Positions 35,190 to 43,754 of a stretch of 64,000 bases of DNA are shown in pieces. The stretch spans positions 60,042-124,041 of the forward strand of contig NZ_WXVV01000023.1 in the NCBI RefSeq assembly GCF_013433315.1, in the 5' to 3' direction. Under the pieces are notes generated by a model, which ran no database searches, was not told where the DNA came from, and saw only the letters and a program-made list of their open reading frames with translations. How positions within the stretch are numbered: the first letter of the stretch is position 1; each line of letters opens with the position of its first letter. Both the position numbers and the translations under genes were made by a program. The DNA is from Pseudomonas crudilactis. Its GTDB lineage: Bacteria; Pseudomonadota; Gammaproteobacteria; Pseudomonadales; Pseudomonadaceae.

Positions 35190-35265
35190 CTTCGCGAGCA
35201 GGCTCGCTCCCACAGGGGATTTGTATTTCACGCAGATCCAATGTGGGAGCGAGCCTGCTCGCGAA
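35190..35265. repeat. REP pair in reversed arrangement, CTG subtype
   Basis: TTCGCGAGCAGGCTCGCTCC at 35191 and TGTGGGAGCGAGCCTGCTCG at 35242, separated by 27 bases. It has the same reversed orientation as at 32890-32954. It lies between convergent genes. Confidence 0.88.
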
Positions 35266-35290
35266 GGAGTCGGGTCAGGCCATACAAGAC

Positions 35291-35965
35291 TCAGGTCGGA
35301 CAGGTTTCCTTGCCATGATCCAGCCCCTGCTTGTAGCTGTGGCTCTGCAGACTGGCCTTGCCGTTGTGCCAGGTCAGGGTCAGTACATACAGCGAGTCAA
35401 AATCGTTGCCCGCCCAGTCCTCGGTGATGTTCTGTTTCTCGCCGACCGCTTTGCCGGCCACCTTGTTGATCAGCTCCGGCAGATAGCCGTGGGACCACGC
35501 GGTGTAGATCGTCGAGTTGTGATACTTGTCTTCCAGCAGTTCGCGGGCCAGGTCACTGGTGTCGTTGGCCGAAAACTCGATATTCACCGGCAGGCCGAGC
35601 TTGATCGCGGCGGGGCTGATGGTCATCAGTGGGCGAATGTAGCTGTAGGAATTGTCCAGCTCTCCTTCCTCGACATTGCGCGTAGGGTTGGCGGCGAACA
35701 CGTAGTCAGCCTTGCCGAACTTCTCCGGCAGCAACGTCGACAGGTCGATGGCGCGGTTCAGGCCCTGGCAGTTGAGCTGGCCGAGACCGCCTTCGGGTTT
35801 CTCCGCATGGCGCAGGAACACCAGTGTCTGGGTGCCGTCCGCCGGTTGCGCGCGACTTTCGCTGGACTCAAGCGAGAGGAACAGCGCACTGACGGCCAGC
35901 AGGGAAGGCAGGGCCACATACGCGCGATGTTTGAAACGTTTGGCGAAACGCATAAGGTTCGTCAT
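35291..35965 (-). CDS. Exported histidine phosphatase family protein
   Basis: A 224-residue protein of the histidine acid/phosphoglycerate mutase superfamily. The N-terminus is a signal peptide or anchor (basic start, then hydrophobic YVALPSLLAVSALFLSL). The catalytic RHG-type motif is FLRHAEKPEGG, with Ala instead of Gly after His, and the second catalytic His is probably in WSHGYLPEL. The ATG at 35965 is preferred over an adjacent TTG. The substrate is unknown and there is no operon partner. The 283-base gap upstream contains no gene. Confidence 0.8.
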   Translation of the reverse strand: MTNLMRFAKRFKHRAYVALPSLLAVSALFLSLESSESRAQPADGTQTLVFLRHAEKPEGGLGQLNCQGLNRAIDLSTLLPEKFGKADYVFAANPTRNVEEGELDNSYSYIRPLMTISPAAIKLGLPVNIEFSANDTSDLARELLEDKYHNSTIYTAWSHGYLPELINKVAGKAVGEKQNITEDWAGNDFDSLYVLTLTWHNGKASLQSHSYKQGLDHGKETCPT

Positions 35966-36248
35966 CAAATAGAAAGTTCTTCAGCTGATTCAATTAAGGC
36001 TGACAAACCTTTACACCGCGGGCTCCCAGCACCGGGTGTTTTCCCTGTCGTGAACAGCTTCCTCTGCGAGAAAGACATAGCTCAGAGTCCTCTGAGGCCC
36101 GTTGGTTCGATCCGAGCGAGTGCGTGGCACTCTAACGGCATCTTTCAAGGGCTTGGACGCAGGTTAACGACAGGATGTTACCGTTCGTGTAGGCGCTGCA
36201 GCAGGCCTACATTATGATCAGGCTTTAATTTGTGACTGGATGCTTCCC

Positions 36249-36947
36249 ATGACCGATCTGTCCGCGTTCCCGATCACCCAGAAATGGCCGGCGCAGTACC
36301 CAGACTGGATTCAGCTCTATTCCTTGCCCACGCCCAACGGCGTGAAAGTCTCGATCATGCTCGAAGAAATCGGCCTGCCGTACGAGCCGCACAAGGTCGC
36401 TTTCGATAGTAATGATCAGTTGTCACCGGAGTTCCTGTCGCTGAACCCGAACAACAAGATCCCGGCAATCCTTGATCCCCATGGTCCCGAAGATAAGCCG
36501 CTGCCGCTGTTCGAATCCGGTGCGATCCTGATTTATCTGGCCGACAAAAGCGGCCAGTTGCTGGCCCAGGAAGGCGCGCTGCGCTACGAAACGATTCAGT
36601 GGCTGATGTTCCAGATGGGTGGCATCGGCCCGATGTTCGGCCAGCTCGGTTTCTTCAACAAATTCGCCGGCAAGGATTACGAGGACAAGCGTCCGCGTGA
36701 TCGTTATGTCGATGAAAGCAAACGCCTGCTCAAAGTGCTCGATGGCCGGCTCGAGGGCCGTGACTGGATCATGGGTGAGCGCTACACCATTGCCGATATC
36801 GCCACGTTTCCGTGGGTGCGTAACCTGATCGGGTTTTATGAGGCCGGTGATCTGGTGGGCATCAGCAACTTCCCCAATGTCACTCGTGTGCTTGAGCGTT
36901 TCCTCGCCCGCCCAGCGGTCATTCGCGGCCTGACCATCCCCTCGTAA
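36249..36947 (+). CDS. Glutathione S-transferase family protein (Nu/YfcG-like)
   Basis: A 232-residue cytosolic protein. The N-terminal thioredoxin-like domain (about 20-100) has YSLPTPNGVKVSIMLEE with the Thr-Pro-Asn-Gly active-site pattern of Nu-class GSTs. It continues with PNNKIPAILDP and ESGAILIYLADK, the glutathione-binding motifs. The all-helical C-domain contains WLMFQMGGIGPMFGQ and YTIADIATFPW. The ATG at 36249 is preferred over one three codons upstream. It may act as a disulfide-bond reductase, as YfcG and YghU do. Confidence 0.92.
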   Translation: MTDLSAFPITQKWPAQYPDWIQLYSLPTPNGVKVSIMLEEIGLPYEPHKVAFDSNDQLSPEFLSLNPNNKIPAILDPHGPEDKPLPLFESGAILIYLADKSGQLLAQEGALRYETIQWLMFQMGGIGPMFGQLGFFNKFAGKDYEDKRPRDRYVDESKRLLKVLDGRLEGRDWIMGERYTIADIATFPWVRNLIGFYEAGDLVGISNFPNVTRVLERFLARPAVIRGLTIPS

Positions 36948-36970
36948 TCTCAGGGCTGCACACATAACCC

Positions 36971-37059
36971 TGTGGGAGCGAGCTTGCTCGCGAAGGCGTC
37001 GTGTCAGCCAGCATTTCTATTGCTGATACACCGACTTCGCGAGCAAGCTCGCTCCCACA
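36971..37059. repeat. REP doublet (REPIN), TTG subtype
   Basis: Inverted REP pair of 89 bases between the glutathione transferase and hemB genes. Confidence 0.92.
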
Positions 37060-37201
37060 GGGGATTTGTTGTGTCACAGCGATTATTGCACCCCCGGTAA
37101 TGCACTCTTGATTGATCCAGGTTTGTACCCCAACCCCCGCAAGGCATAAGCTTCGCCCCCTACGACTTTCGTCTCATCTGCCGTTTTCAGGAAAGGCCCT
37201 C

Positions 37202-38176
37202 ATGTCCAGTCAGTTCCCCGAAGCACGTCCCCGCCGTCTGCGCCGCAATGCGAGCCTGCGCAGCCTGTTCCAGGAAACCGAATTCAGCCTGAACGATCTG
37301 GTCCTGCCGATTTTCGTTGAAGAAGAAATCGACGACTTCGTGCCGATCAACAGCATGCCCGGGGTGATGCGCATTCCCGAGCGCAAGCTGGCCAGCGAAA
37401 TCGAGCGCTATGCCCGTGCCGGCGTCAAGTCGGTGATGACCTTCGGCGTGTCCCACCATCTGGACAGCAACGGCAGCGACACCTGGCGCGAAGAAGGCCT
37501 GGTCTCGCGCATGTCGCGCATTGCCAAAGACGCAGTGCCGGAGATGATCGTGATGTCCGACACCTGCTTTTGCGAATACACCGATCACGGCCACTGCGGC
37601 GTGATGCACAACCATGAAGTCGACAACGACCAGACCCTGATCAACCTCGGCAAGCAAGCTGTGGCGGCGGCCCGCGCCGGTGCTGACGTGATCGCGCCGT
37701 CGGCGGCGATGGACGGTCAGGTGCGAGCGATTCGCCAGGCGCTGGACGCGGCCGGGTTCACGCAGATTCCGATCATGGCTTATTCGACCAAATTTGCTTC
37801 CGCGCTGTACGGCCCGTTCCGCGAGGCCGGTGGCAGCGCGCTGAAAGGCGACCGCAAAAGCTATCAGATGAACCCGATGAACCGTCGCGAAGCCCTGCGT
37901 GAATCGCTGCTCGACGAGCAGGAAGGCGCCGATGCGCTGATGGTCAAACCGGCCGGCGCGTACCTCGACATCATTCGCGACATCCGCGAGGCCTCGAACC
38001 TGCCGCTGGCGGCGTATCAGGTCAGCGGCGAGTACGCGATGATCAAGTTCGGCGCACAGGCCGGGGCGATTGATGAGGATCGTGTGGTGCGCGAGAGCCT
38101 GGGCGCGATCAAACGGGCGGGTGCGGATTTGATCTTCACTTACTTTGCGATGGATCTGGCATTGGCCGGTATCTAA
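37202..38176 (+). CDS. hemB: Delta-aminolevulinic acid dehydratase, zinc type
   Basis: Condenses two 5-aminolevulinate molecules to porphobilinogen in haem synthesis. At 324 residues it is full length. Cys122, Cys124 and Cys132 in DTCFCEYTDHGHCG form the three-Cys zinc site. The Schiff-base Lys lies in DALMVKPAGAYLD and the second Lys in AYSTKFASALYGPF. The sequence is strikingly like E. coli HemB (for example GSALKGDRKSYQMNPMNRRE). This differs from the magnesium-type HemB known from P. aeruginosa, which lacks these cysteines. The ATG at 37202 is preferred to an upstream frame extension of 30 codons. Confidence 0.95.
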   Translation: MSSQFPEARPRRLRRNASLRSLFQETEFSLNDLVLPIFVEEEIDDFVPINSMPGVMRIPERKLASEIERYARAGVKSVMTFGVSHHLDSNGSDTWREEGLVSRMSRIAKDAVPEMIVMSDTCFCEYTDHGHCGVMHNHEVDNDQTLINLGKQAVAAARAGADVIAPSAAMDGQVRAIRQALDAAGFTQIPIMAYSTKFASALYGPFREAGGSALKGDRKSYQMNPMNRREALRESLLDEQEGADALMVKPAGAYLDIIRDIREASNLPLAAYQVSGEYAMIKFGAQAGAIDEDRVVRESLGAIKRAGADLIFTYFAMDLALAGI

Positions 38177-38195
38177 GCAACACCGCAAACCCAAA

Positions 38196-38285
38196 TGTAG
38201 GAGTGAGCCTGCTCGCGATAGCGTCTTGTCAACCGACATCAATGTTGACTGATACGACGCTATCGCGAGCAGGCTCACTCCTACA
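38196..38285. repeat. REP doublet, TGTAGGAGTGAG variant, CTG subtype
   Basis: Inverted REP pair of 90 bases whose arms start TGTAGGAGTGAGCCTGCTCG instead of TGTGGGAGCGAG. Both arms carry the same changes. It lies between convergent genes. Confidence 0.9.
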
Positions 38286-38300
38286 GGGGATTGTGGTGGG

Positions 38301-39836
38301 TCAGGGGCAGTTGAAGAACGGCCGGATGCCGTGATCGCGGAAATAGCGTTCAATCACCTTCGGATCGGCACTGTTCTCGGCAATCGCCACATAGGTATCC
38401 GGGCGCAGCAGATAAAAGCCGTTGCGCCCCAATCCCGCCGTTTCAAACGCCGGGCGCCAGTCGAACACATGCAGCGGTAAATGGTGTTCATTGCACCAGG
38501 CAATCATTTCGTCGCTGGTGTCGCCGTACACATGCACCTGCCAGCACGGCTGTCTCAGCGGTTCGTAATTATCTCCCTCACCATCATGCGCCCAGGGCAA
38601 ACGGTCACCGCCGTGGACGTGACCGGCCGCGCCTTGGCTCAGCGGCATGCCGCGATAGTTGAGGGTGACTTGCGACACCGTGCGAAAAAGGAATTCGCGA
38701 CTGGCCTCGAACGAGGCCATTTTCGGGATCAGGAACGGTGCCACACGCATGCGCAGCAGATCGGCTATGCGCCCCTCGGCGGTGACGAAACTGAAGACTT
38801 TATCGGTGGTCGACACCAGCCTGCGGGCGAAGGCAATGCGTTCGGTTTCATAGCTGTCGAGCAGGCTCGGTTCGGCGGCGCCGCTGAGCACTGCAGCGAG
38901 TTTCCAAGCCAGATTGATCGCATCGCCGATACCGGTGTTCATGCCCTGACCGCCCGCCGGGCTGTGCACATGCGCGGCATCGCCAAGCAGAAACGCGCGG
39001 CCGCTGCGAAAATGCTCGGCCACGCGGTGATGCACACGGTAGGTCGAGAACCAGTGGACGTCTTCGATATGCACTTTCAGGTGTTCGATGGCGCGGCTGC
39101 TGACATCGGAAAATTCCAGGGTTTCGGCGCGATCCGCACGTTCATCACGCACGGTGCCGATCAGCCGCGCGCGGCCTTCGCCGGCCAGTGGAAACACGGC
39201 GAGGAAGTCCGCTTCATCCAGATCCAGATGCAACTCGCCGTTCATCGCCGGGCCGCTGGCCTTGACGTCGGCGACGTAGAAAATCTGCTGATAAGTGCCG
39301 CCGGGAAAATCCGTGTCGAGGGTTTTGCGCACCACTGAGCGGGCGCCATCACATCCGGCCAGATAACAGGCCTGGCAGATTTCCTGTTCACCGTCGGGCA
39401 GGCGCAGATGTGCGGTGAGGCCGTCGCCGGTTTCCTCGAAACTTTCCAGCATCGTGTCGCGTTCGACCGTGACGCCGTAGTCTTCGAGGCGCTCGATCAA
39501 CAGCCGCTCATGCTCGTCCTGCGGGAAGATTTCGACGAACGCGTAGGGCGTCAGGCCTTCGCCGATGCGGTTCAGCGGCAATTGCGCGACCGGTTTGCCG
39601 TTGACCCAGAAATTCGCCGCCGCCACCCGATGACCATTGCGCACCACGGTGTCGGCGAGGTCCAGTTGCCGGTAGAGCTCGAGGGTGCGCGCCTGCACCG
39701 CCAGTGCTCGCGAAGTGGTGCCGGGTGCAGAGGTTTTATCGATGATGCGCACGCGTACGCCGAGTTTGCTCAGCCACAGGGCCAGCACCAGACCGGTCGG
39801 GCCGGCGCCGATGATTAGAACGTCGCTGCGGTTCAT
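38301..39836 (-). CDS. FAD-dependent aromatic monooxygenase (PheA/PCP hydroxylase type)
   Basis: A 511-residue flavoprotein. The N-terminal FAD site is VLIIGAGPTGLVLALWLS, the second motif is CDGARSVVRKTL near residue 165, and the third is GRAFLLGDAAHVHSPAGGQG near residue 290. These three are the group A flavoprotein hydroxylase signature. A thioredoxin-like C-terminal domain is suggested by the last 120 residues. It hydroxylates an unknown, probably aromatic, compound using NAD(P)H. No degradation gene is adjacent, so the substrate cannot be inferred from context. Confidence 0.88.
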   Translation of the reverse strand: MNRSDVLIIGAGPTGLVLALWLSKLGVRVRIIDKTSAPGTTSRALAVQARTLELYRQLDLADTVVRNGHRVAAANFWVNGKPVAQLPLNRIGEGLTPYAFVEIFPQDEHERLLIERLEDYGVTVERDTMLESFEETGDGLTAHLRLPDGEQEICQACYLAGCDGARSVVRKTLDTDFPGGTYQQIFYVADVKASGPAMNGELHLDLDEADFLAVFPLAGEGRARLIGTVRDERADRAETLEFSDVSSRAIEHLKVHIEDVHWFSTYRVHHRVAEHFRSGRAFLLGDAAHVHSPAGGQGMNTGIGDAINLAWKLAAVLSGAAEPSLLDSYETERIAFARRLVSTTDKVFSFVTAEGRIADLLRMRVAPFLIPKMASFEASREFLFRTVSQVTLNYRGMPLSQGAAGHVHGGDRLPWAHDGEGDNYEPLRQPCWQVHVYGDTSDEMIAWCNEHHLPLHVFDWRPAFETAGLGRNGFYLLRPDTYVAIAENSADPKVIERYFRDHGIRPFFNCP

Positions 39837-39960
39837 GGGGCTGTCCTCCGTTTGCTGTGGAGCAAGTATGGATCAGCAGGATAGGGTGGCCAGTGGATCG
39901 GCCAGACGGGGCTGTTTTGATGGTGTTCGGCTGGGGTGCTGTTGTGTGACGTAAATAGTG

Positions 39961-40110
39961 GCCCCTCACCCCAGCCCTCTCCCGAGGGAGAGGGAGCCAA
40001 TTGGGGGCCTTTCAAAACATGAGTTCGACTCGATGTTTCAGGTCGGTGTAACTTGCAAGAACACCACGGTCAGTCCCCTCTCCCTCCGGGAGAGGGCTAG
40101 GGTGAGGGGC
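39961..40110. repeat. MITE-like intergenic repeat, copy 4
   Basis: It begins GCCCCTCACCCCAGCCCTCT and ends GAGGGCTAGGGTGAGGGGC. The core TGAGTTCGACTCGATGTTTC is the reverse complement of the 45-base unit in copy 1 (with few changes). At 150 bases it is the shortest clean copy. It is flanked by the monooxygenase 5' end and the receptor 3' end. Confidence 0.82.
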
Positions 40111-40119
40111 TTTTCAGCC

Positions 40120-42324
40120 TTAGAAATCGATAGTCCCGGACAACTTGGCAACCCGCGGCTCACCCTGAGTCAGGTACCCACCCTGAGCCGATTCCCAGTA
40201 CTTCTTGTTCGCCAGATTCTCCACGCCCAGACGCAACGTCACGTCCTTTTCCGAGACCTTGAACGCATAACGCGCACCGGCATCGAAACGGTTCCAGGTC
40301 GGCAGACTGAGGTTGTTCGCCGCATCGGCATATTGACCGCCGGTACGCAGCATCCGCGCGTTCAGCGCTACGCCTTGCAGGCCGGGCACGTCCCAATCCG
40401 CACCAGCGTTGAACTGGAAGGTCGGCACGCCGATCGCACGGTTACCGTCGTTGGCGCCGTTGAGGGTGTTCTTCAGTTCGGTGTCCATCAGGGTCAGGCC
40501 GCTGATCAGACGCAGGCCCTGGATCGGCTCGCCGAACACGTTCATTTCCACGCCTTTGTTGACCTGCTCGCCTTCACGCACGTAGGTGCAGGTGGTGGCG
40601 CTGTCGATTTCGCAGTAACCATCGCTTGGCTGTTCGATGCGATAGACACCCAGGCTGGCGCCGTAAGTGCCCATGTCGACTTTTACCCCGGCTTCGGTCT
40701 GTTTGGAACGCGCGGGTGCATAGACTTCGTTGCCGTTGGTCACACGGAAACCACCGGAACTGGTCGGCGAGGTCGGGCCCTGGGCCAGGCCTTCGATGTG
40801 GTTGGCGTAGAACGACACATGTTCCCACGGTTTGAACACCACGCCGTACACCGGGGTGGTGATCGATTCGTCGTAGCTCGACTTGCGATCGCCGCTGCCC
40901 CAACTGGCATAGTTGTAACCTTGCACCACCAGTTGCTGACGGCGCAGGCCGGCGGTGACCAGCAGGCGATCGTCGAAGAAACCGAGGGTGTCGGAAATCG
41001 CAATGCTGCGGTTGAAGGTCTTGCCGACGATGCCCGGATCATTCAAGTTGCCGCCGGCAAAATTGCCCACTGGCGACGGTGTTTGCACCGGGTGATAGAT
41101 GTTGTTGGCGTATTGGGTCAGGTCGAAATCATAGGCACTGCGCTGTTCGGCCCAGATGCCGGTCAGGCCGAAGTTGAGCTTGTGGCTGACCGGACCGGTA
41201 TCGAATTTACCGTTGAGGCCGGCCATCACACTGGTGTTGTCTTCATCGTGGGGAATGAACGAGCCGGTGGTGAACGAGGCGCCGTTGTTACCGACCAGGG
41301 TGGTCGAGTTGTAATTCCCGACTTCACGGGTGTGCTTGGCGCCGCCGGCGGCGTAGGCGGTCCAGTTGTCGTTCAGGTCGTACTCGGCGCGGAGCATGCC
41401 GAAGGTGTCTTCGATGTCGGTGTAGCCCCACTTCGGCGCGTAGTTGGTGTCGGCCGACGGCGCGTCCGGAATGTGCGTGGCGGTGCCGAGGTTGACCGAG
41501 TTGCGGCCACCGTTGACGCGTTCTTTCTGATAGGCGAAGTCGCCAGAGATGCGCAGGGCATCACCGCGATAGTCGAGGCCGATGGCGAACAGTTTCGAGC
41601 GCTGGTTCTCGTGATCGATACCAGTGTCGCCTTCGCGCTGGGACAGGTTGATCCGGGCGCCGAAGCGGTTGTCTTCACCGAAGCGCTGGCCAATGTCGAA
41701 GTGATGACCGATACGGCCTTCGCTGTTGATGTCGGTGGTGTAACGACGCAGCGGCACGTCACCGGCGCGTTTCGGTTGCAGGTTGACGCCACCGCCGATG
41801 CCGGAACCGGTCGGGGTCACGCCGTTGATAAAGGCGTTCGGGCCTTTGAATACTTCCACGCGCTCCAGTGCGTCGGTGGAAATGATCTGCCGTGGCAGCA
41901 CGCCGTACAGGCCGTTATAGGAAATGTCGTCGCCGTTCAGCGGCAGGCCACGGATCATGAAAACCTGCGCCTGGTTGGAGAAACCCGAGGCCTGCCGTAC
42001 CGACGAATCGTTGAGCAGCACGTCGGCGACGTTTTCGGCCTGTTGATCCTGAATCAGCTGTTCGGTGTAGGACGCGGCGCTGAACGGCACGTCCATCATG
42101 TCCTGATTGCCGAGCACGCCGAGCTGGCCACCACGGGCGACCTGACCACCCGCGTAAACCGGGGGCAGGGCGTTTGGCGTCGGTGCCTGAGCATTGACGT
42201 TGACATCGTCCAGCACCAGCGCCTTGTTATCGCCTTCGGCGGCGTAAGCGGTGACAGTCAGGGAGCACAGCAGGGCGAGAAGCGTCGGGCGAAACGGGAC
42301 GGCGAGTCGAGCTGGAGCGGACAT
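40120..42324 (-). CDS. TonB-dependent siderophore receptor
   Basis: A 734-residue outer-membrane receptor. A signal peptide (cleavage after AYA, about 28) is followed by a TonB-box-like LVLDDVNVNAQ and no N-terminal signalling domain, so it is not a transducer type. The plug domain has MIRGLPLNGDDISYNGLYGV and RVEVFKGPNAFINGV. The barrel ends with LGVENLANKKYWE and a terminal Phe (LSGTIDF). The pattern is that of ferric siderophore receptors such as FhuE/FcuA types; the ligand is not determined. Iron control is expected, but only a weak Fur-like site was seen. Confidence 0.93.
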   Translation of the reverse strand: MSAPARLAVPFRPTLLALLCSLTVTAYAAEGDNKALVLDDVNVNAQAPTPNALPPVYAGGQVARGGQLGVLGNQDMMDVPFSAASYTEQLIQDQQAENVADVLLNDSSVRQASGFSNQAQVFMIRGLPLNGDDISYNGLYGVLPRQIISTDALERVEVFKGPNAFINGVTPTGSGIGGGVNLQPKRAGDVPLRRYTTDINSEGRIGHHFDIGQRFGEDNRFGARINLSQREGDTGIDHENQRSKLFAIGLDYRGDALRISGDFAYQKERVNGGRNSVNLGTATHIPDAPSADTNYAPKWGYTDIEDTFGMLRAEYDLNDNWTAYAAGGAKHTREVGNYNSTTLVGNNGASFTTGSFIPHDEDNTSVMAGLNGKFDTGPVSHKLNFGLTGIWAEQRSAYDFDLTQYANNIYHPVQTPSPVGNFAGGNLNDPGIVGKTFNRSIAISDTLGFFDDRLLVTAGLRRQQLVVQGYNYASWGSGDRKSSYDESITTPVYGVVFKPWEHVSFYANHIEGLAQGPTSPTSSGGFRVTNGNEVYAPARSKQTEAGVKVDMGTYGASLGVYRIEQPSDGYCEIDSATTCTYVREGEQVNKGVEMNVFGEPIQGLRLISGLTLMDTELKNTLNGANDGNRAIGVPTFQFNAGADWDVPGLQGVALNARMLRTGGQYADAANNLSLPTWNRFDAGARYAFKVSEKDVTLRLGVENLANKKYWESAQGGYLTQGEPRVAKLSGTIDF

Positions 42325-42592
42325 GTATGTACCTGGAGGCGCACGGCCAGTGAGAAAAATAAGGGCGGCGCGGGAACTCCTTGCGCAAATGCGACTCCAG
42401 GTGCAAATGATAGGTTTTCTCAGTAACGTTTTGCAATCAGTTTGTCATTAGTCTTGGAGAGCTCTATTTCAAGGCACTTGGCGACACAGGGAGATGAGCA
42501 TCCAGGGAACAGCGCCAAATCAGCGCAGTCCTAGCCTGCGCCACACCATTGATCGTATGGTGAACCCGGCACAACGGACTGGATGAGGCTTC

Positions 42593-43684
42593 ATGCACAA
42601 CTTTCAATTACCGATCACCCTCGCCGCATTGCTGGTGCTCGCCGGTTGCGCGGGGCAGCGCGGCCAGGAACCGGTGCCCCGTGCGCCTGCTGAAGTCAAG
42701 GCCGAGATCGTGCGGCTGATGCCGGCCAAGACTGCCGATCGCCAAGGCTGGGCCTCTGATATCTATGCCGCGTTTGCCGCGCAGAACATCAGCCCGACCA
42801 CGCAAAACCTCTGCTCGGTGCTGGCCGTTGCCGAACAGGAATCCACTTTTCAGGCCGACCCCACGGTGCCCGGCCTGGGTAAAATCGCTCGCGACGAAAT
42901 CGACCGCCGCGCCGCCAAAGTGCACATCCCCAGCCTGTTGGTCAGCGGTGCTCTGCAAGTGCGTTCAACCAACGGCAAGACCTACAGCGAGCGCCTGAAC
43001 GCAGCGCGCAGTGAAAAAGAACTGAGTGCAATCTTCGATGATTTCATCGGCAGGGTGCCGATGGGCCGCACGCTGTTCGGCGGCTTCAACCCGGTGCACA
43101 CTGGCGGGCCGATGCAGGTCAGCATCGAGTTTGCCGAGCAGCACGCCAAGGATTATCCGTACCCGGTGGACGGCACGATCCGCCGTGAAGTGTTCAGCCG
43201 TCGCGGAGGCATGTATTTCGGCATCGCGCATTTGCTCGGCTATCCGGTGAGTTACCGCGAGCCGCTGTATCGGTTTGCTGATTTCAATGCAGGCTGGTAC
43301 GCCAGTCGCAATGCCGCGTTTCAGAATGCGGTCAGTCGCGCCTCGGGCATCCCACTGGCGCTCGATGGCGACCTGATCCGCTACGACTCGATCATGCCCG
43401 GTGGCACCGAACTGGCAGTGCGCACCCTCGGCAAGTCGCTGGGCATGCGCAACCCGACCATTCGCGATCAACTGGAGAAGGGCAAAACCCTGGAATTCGA
43501 GGAGACCAAGCTCTATCAGGGGGTATTCGAACTGGCGGAGCAGGCGGAGGGGAAAAAGCTGCCACGGGCGGTGTTGCCGGGGATTGTGCTGCAGAGTCCG
43601 AAGATCACCCGCAAGCTCACTACAGCGTGGTTCGCCAAACGGGTGGATGAGCGCTACAAGCGCTGCATGGCCAAGGGCAGTTAA
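42593..43684 (+). CDS. DUF1615 lipoprotein (YaiW-like)
   Basis: A 363-residue lipoprotein. The lipobox LAGC places the lipidated Cys at position 19. The body contains EQESTFQADPTVPGLGKIAR and NPVHTGGPMQVSIEFAEQ, resembling the transglycosylase-like DUF1615 family. E. coli YaiW, of the same family, is a surface-exposed outer-membrane lipoprotein linked to uptake of Pro-rich peptides. The ATG is preceded by GGATGAGG. It is monocistronic with a terminator immediately downstream. Confidence 0.88.
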   Translation: MHNFQLPITLAALLVLAGCAGQRGQEPVPRAPAEVKAEIVRLMPAKTADRQGWASDIYAAFAAQNISPTTQNLCSVLAVAEQESTFQADPTVPGLGKIARDEIDRRAAKVHIPSLLVSGALQVRSTNGKTYSERLNAARSEKELSAIFDDFIGRVPMGRTLFGGFNPVHTGGPMQVSIEFAEQHAKDYPYPVDGTIRREVFSRRGGMYFGIAHLLGYPVSYREPLYRFADFNAGWYASRNAAFQNAVSRASGIPLALDGDLIRYDSIMPGGTELAVRTLGKSLGMRNPTIRDQLEKGKTLEFEETKLYQGVFELAEQAEGKKLPRAVLPGIVLQSPKITRKLTTAWFAKRVDERYKRCMAKGS

Positions 43685-43697
43685 AACAGACGGACAT

Positions 43698-43725
43698 AAA
43701 AAACCCGGCTGACTGCGCCGGGTTT
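43698..43725 (+). terminator. Rho-independent terminator after the DUF1615 gene
   Basis: ACCCGGC (43703-43709) pairs with GCCGGGT (43717-43723), with A residues before and TTT after. It can work in both directions and also lies just beyond the 3' end of the convergent repeat gene. Confidence 0.78.
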
Positions 43726-43754
43726 CTCTGGGTTGCTGCGATGTTCCACTTCAT

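Noticed and set aside
36090..36140. tRNA-like sequence with TAGCTCAG and GGTTCGATCC
   Set aside because: The two elements are only about 18 bases apart, too close for a D-arm, anticodon arm and T-arm; no acceptor stem or anticodon loop can be drawn.
42403..42421. Fur box upstream of the siderophore receptor gene
   Set aside because: Only about 12 of 19 positions match by my count, with the match confined to one half; too weak to list as a site.
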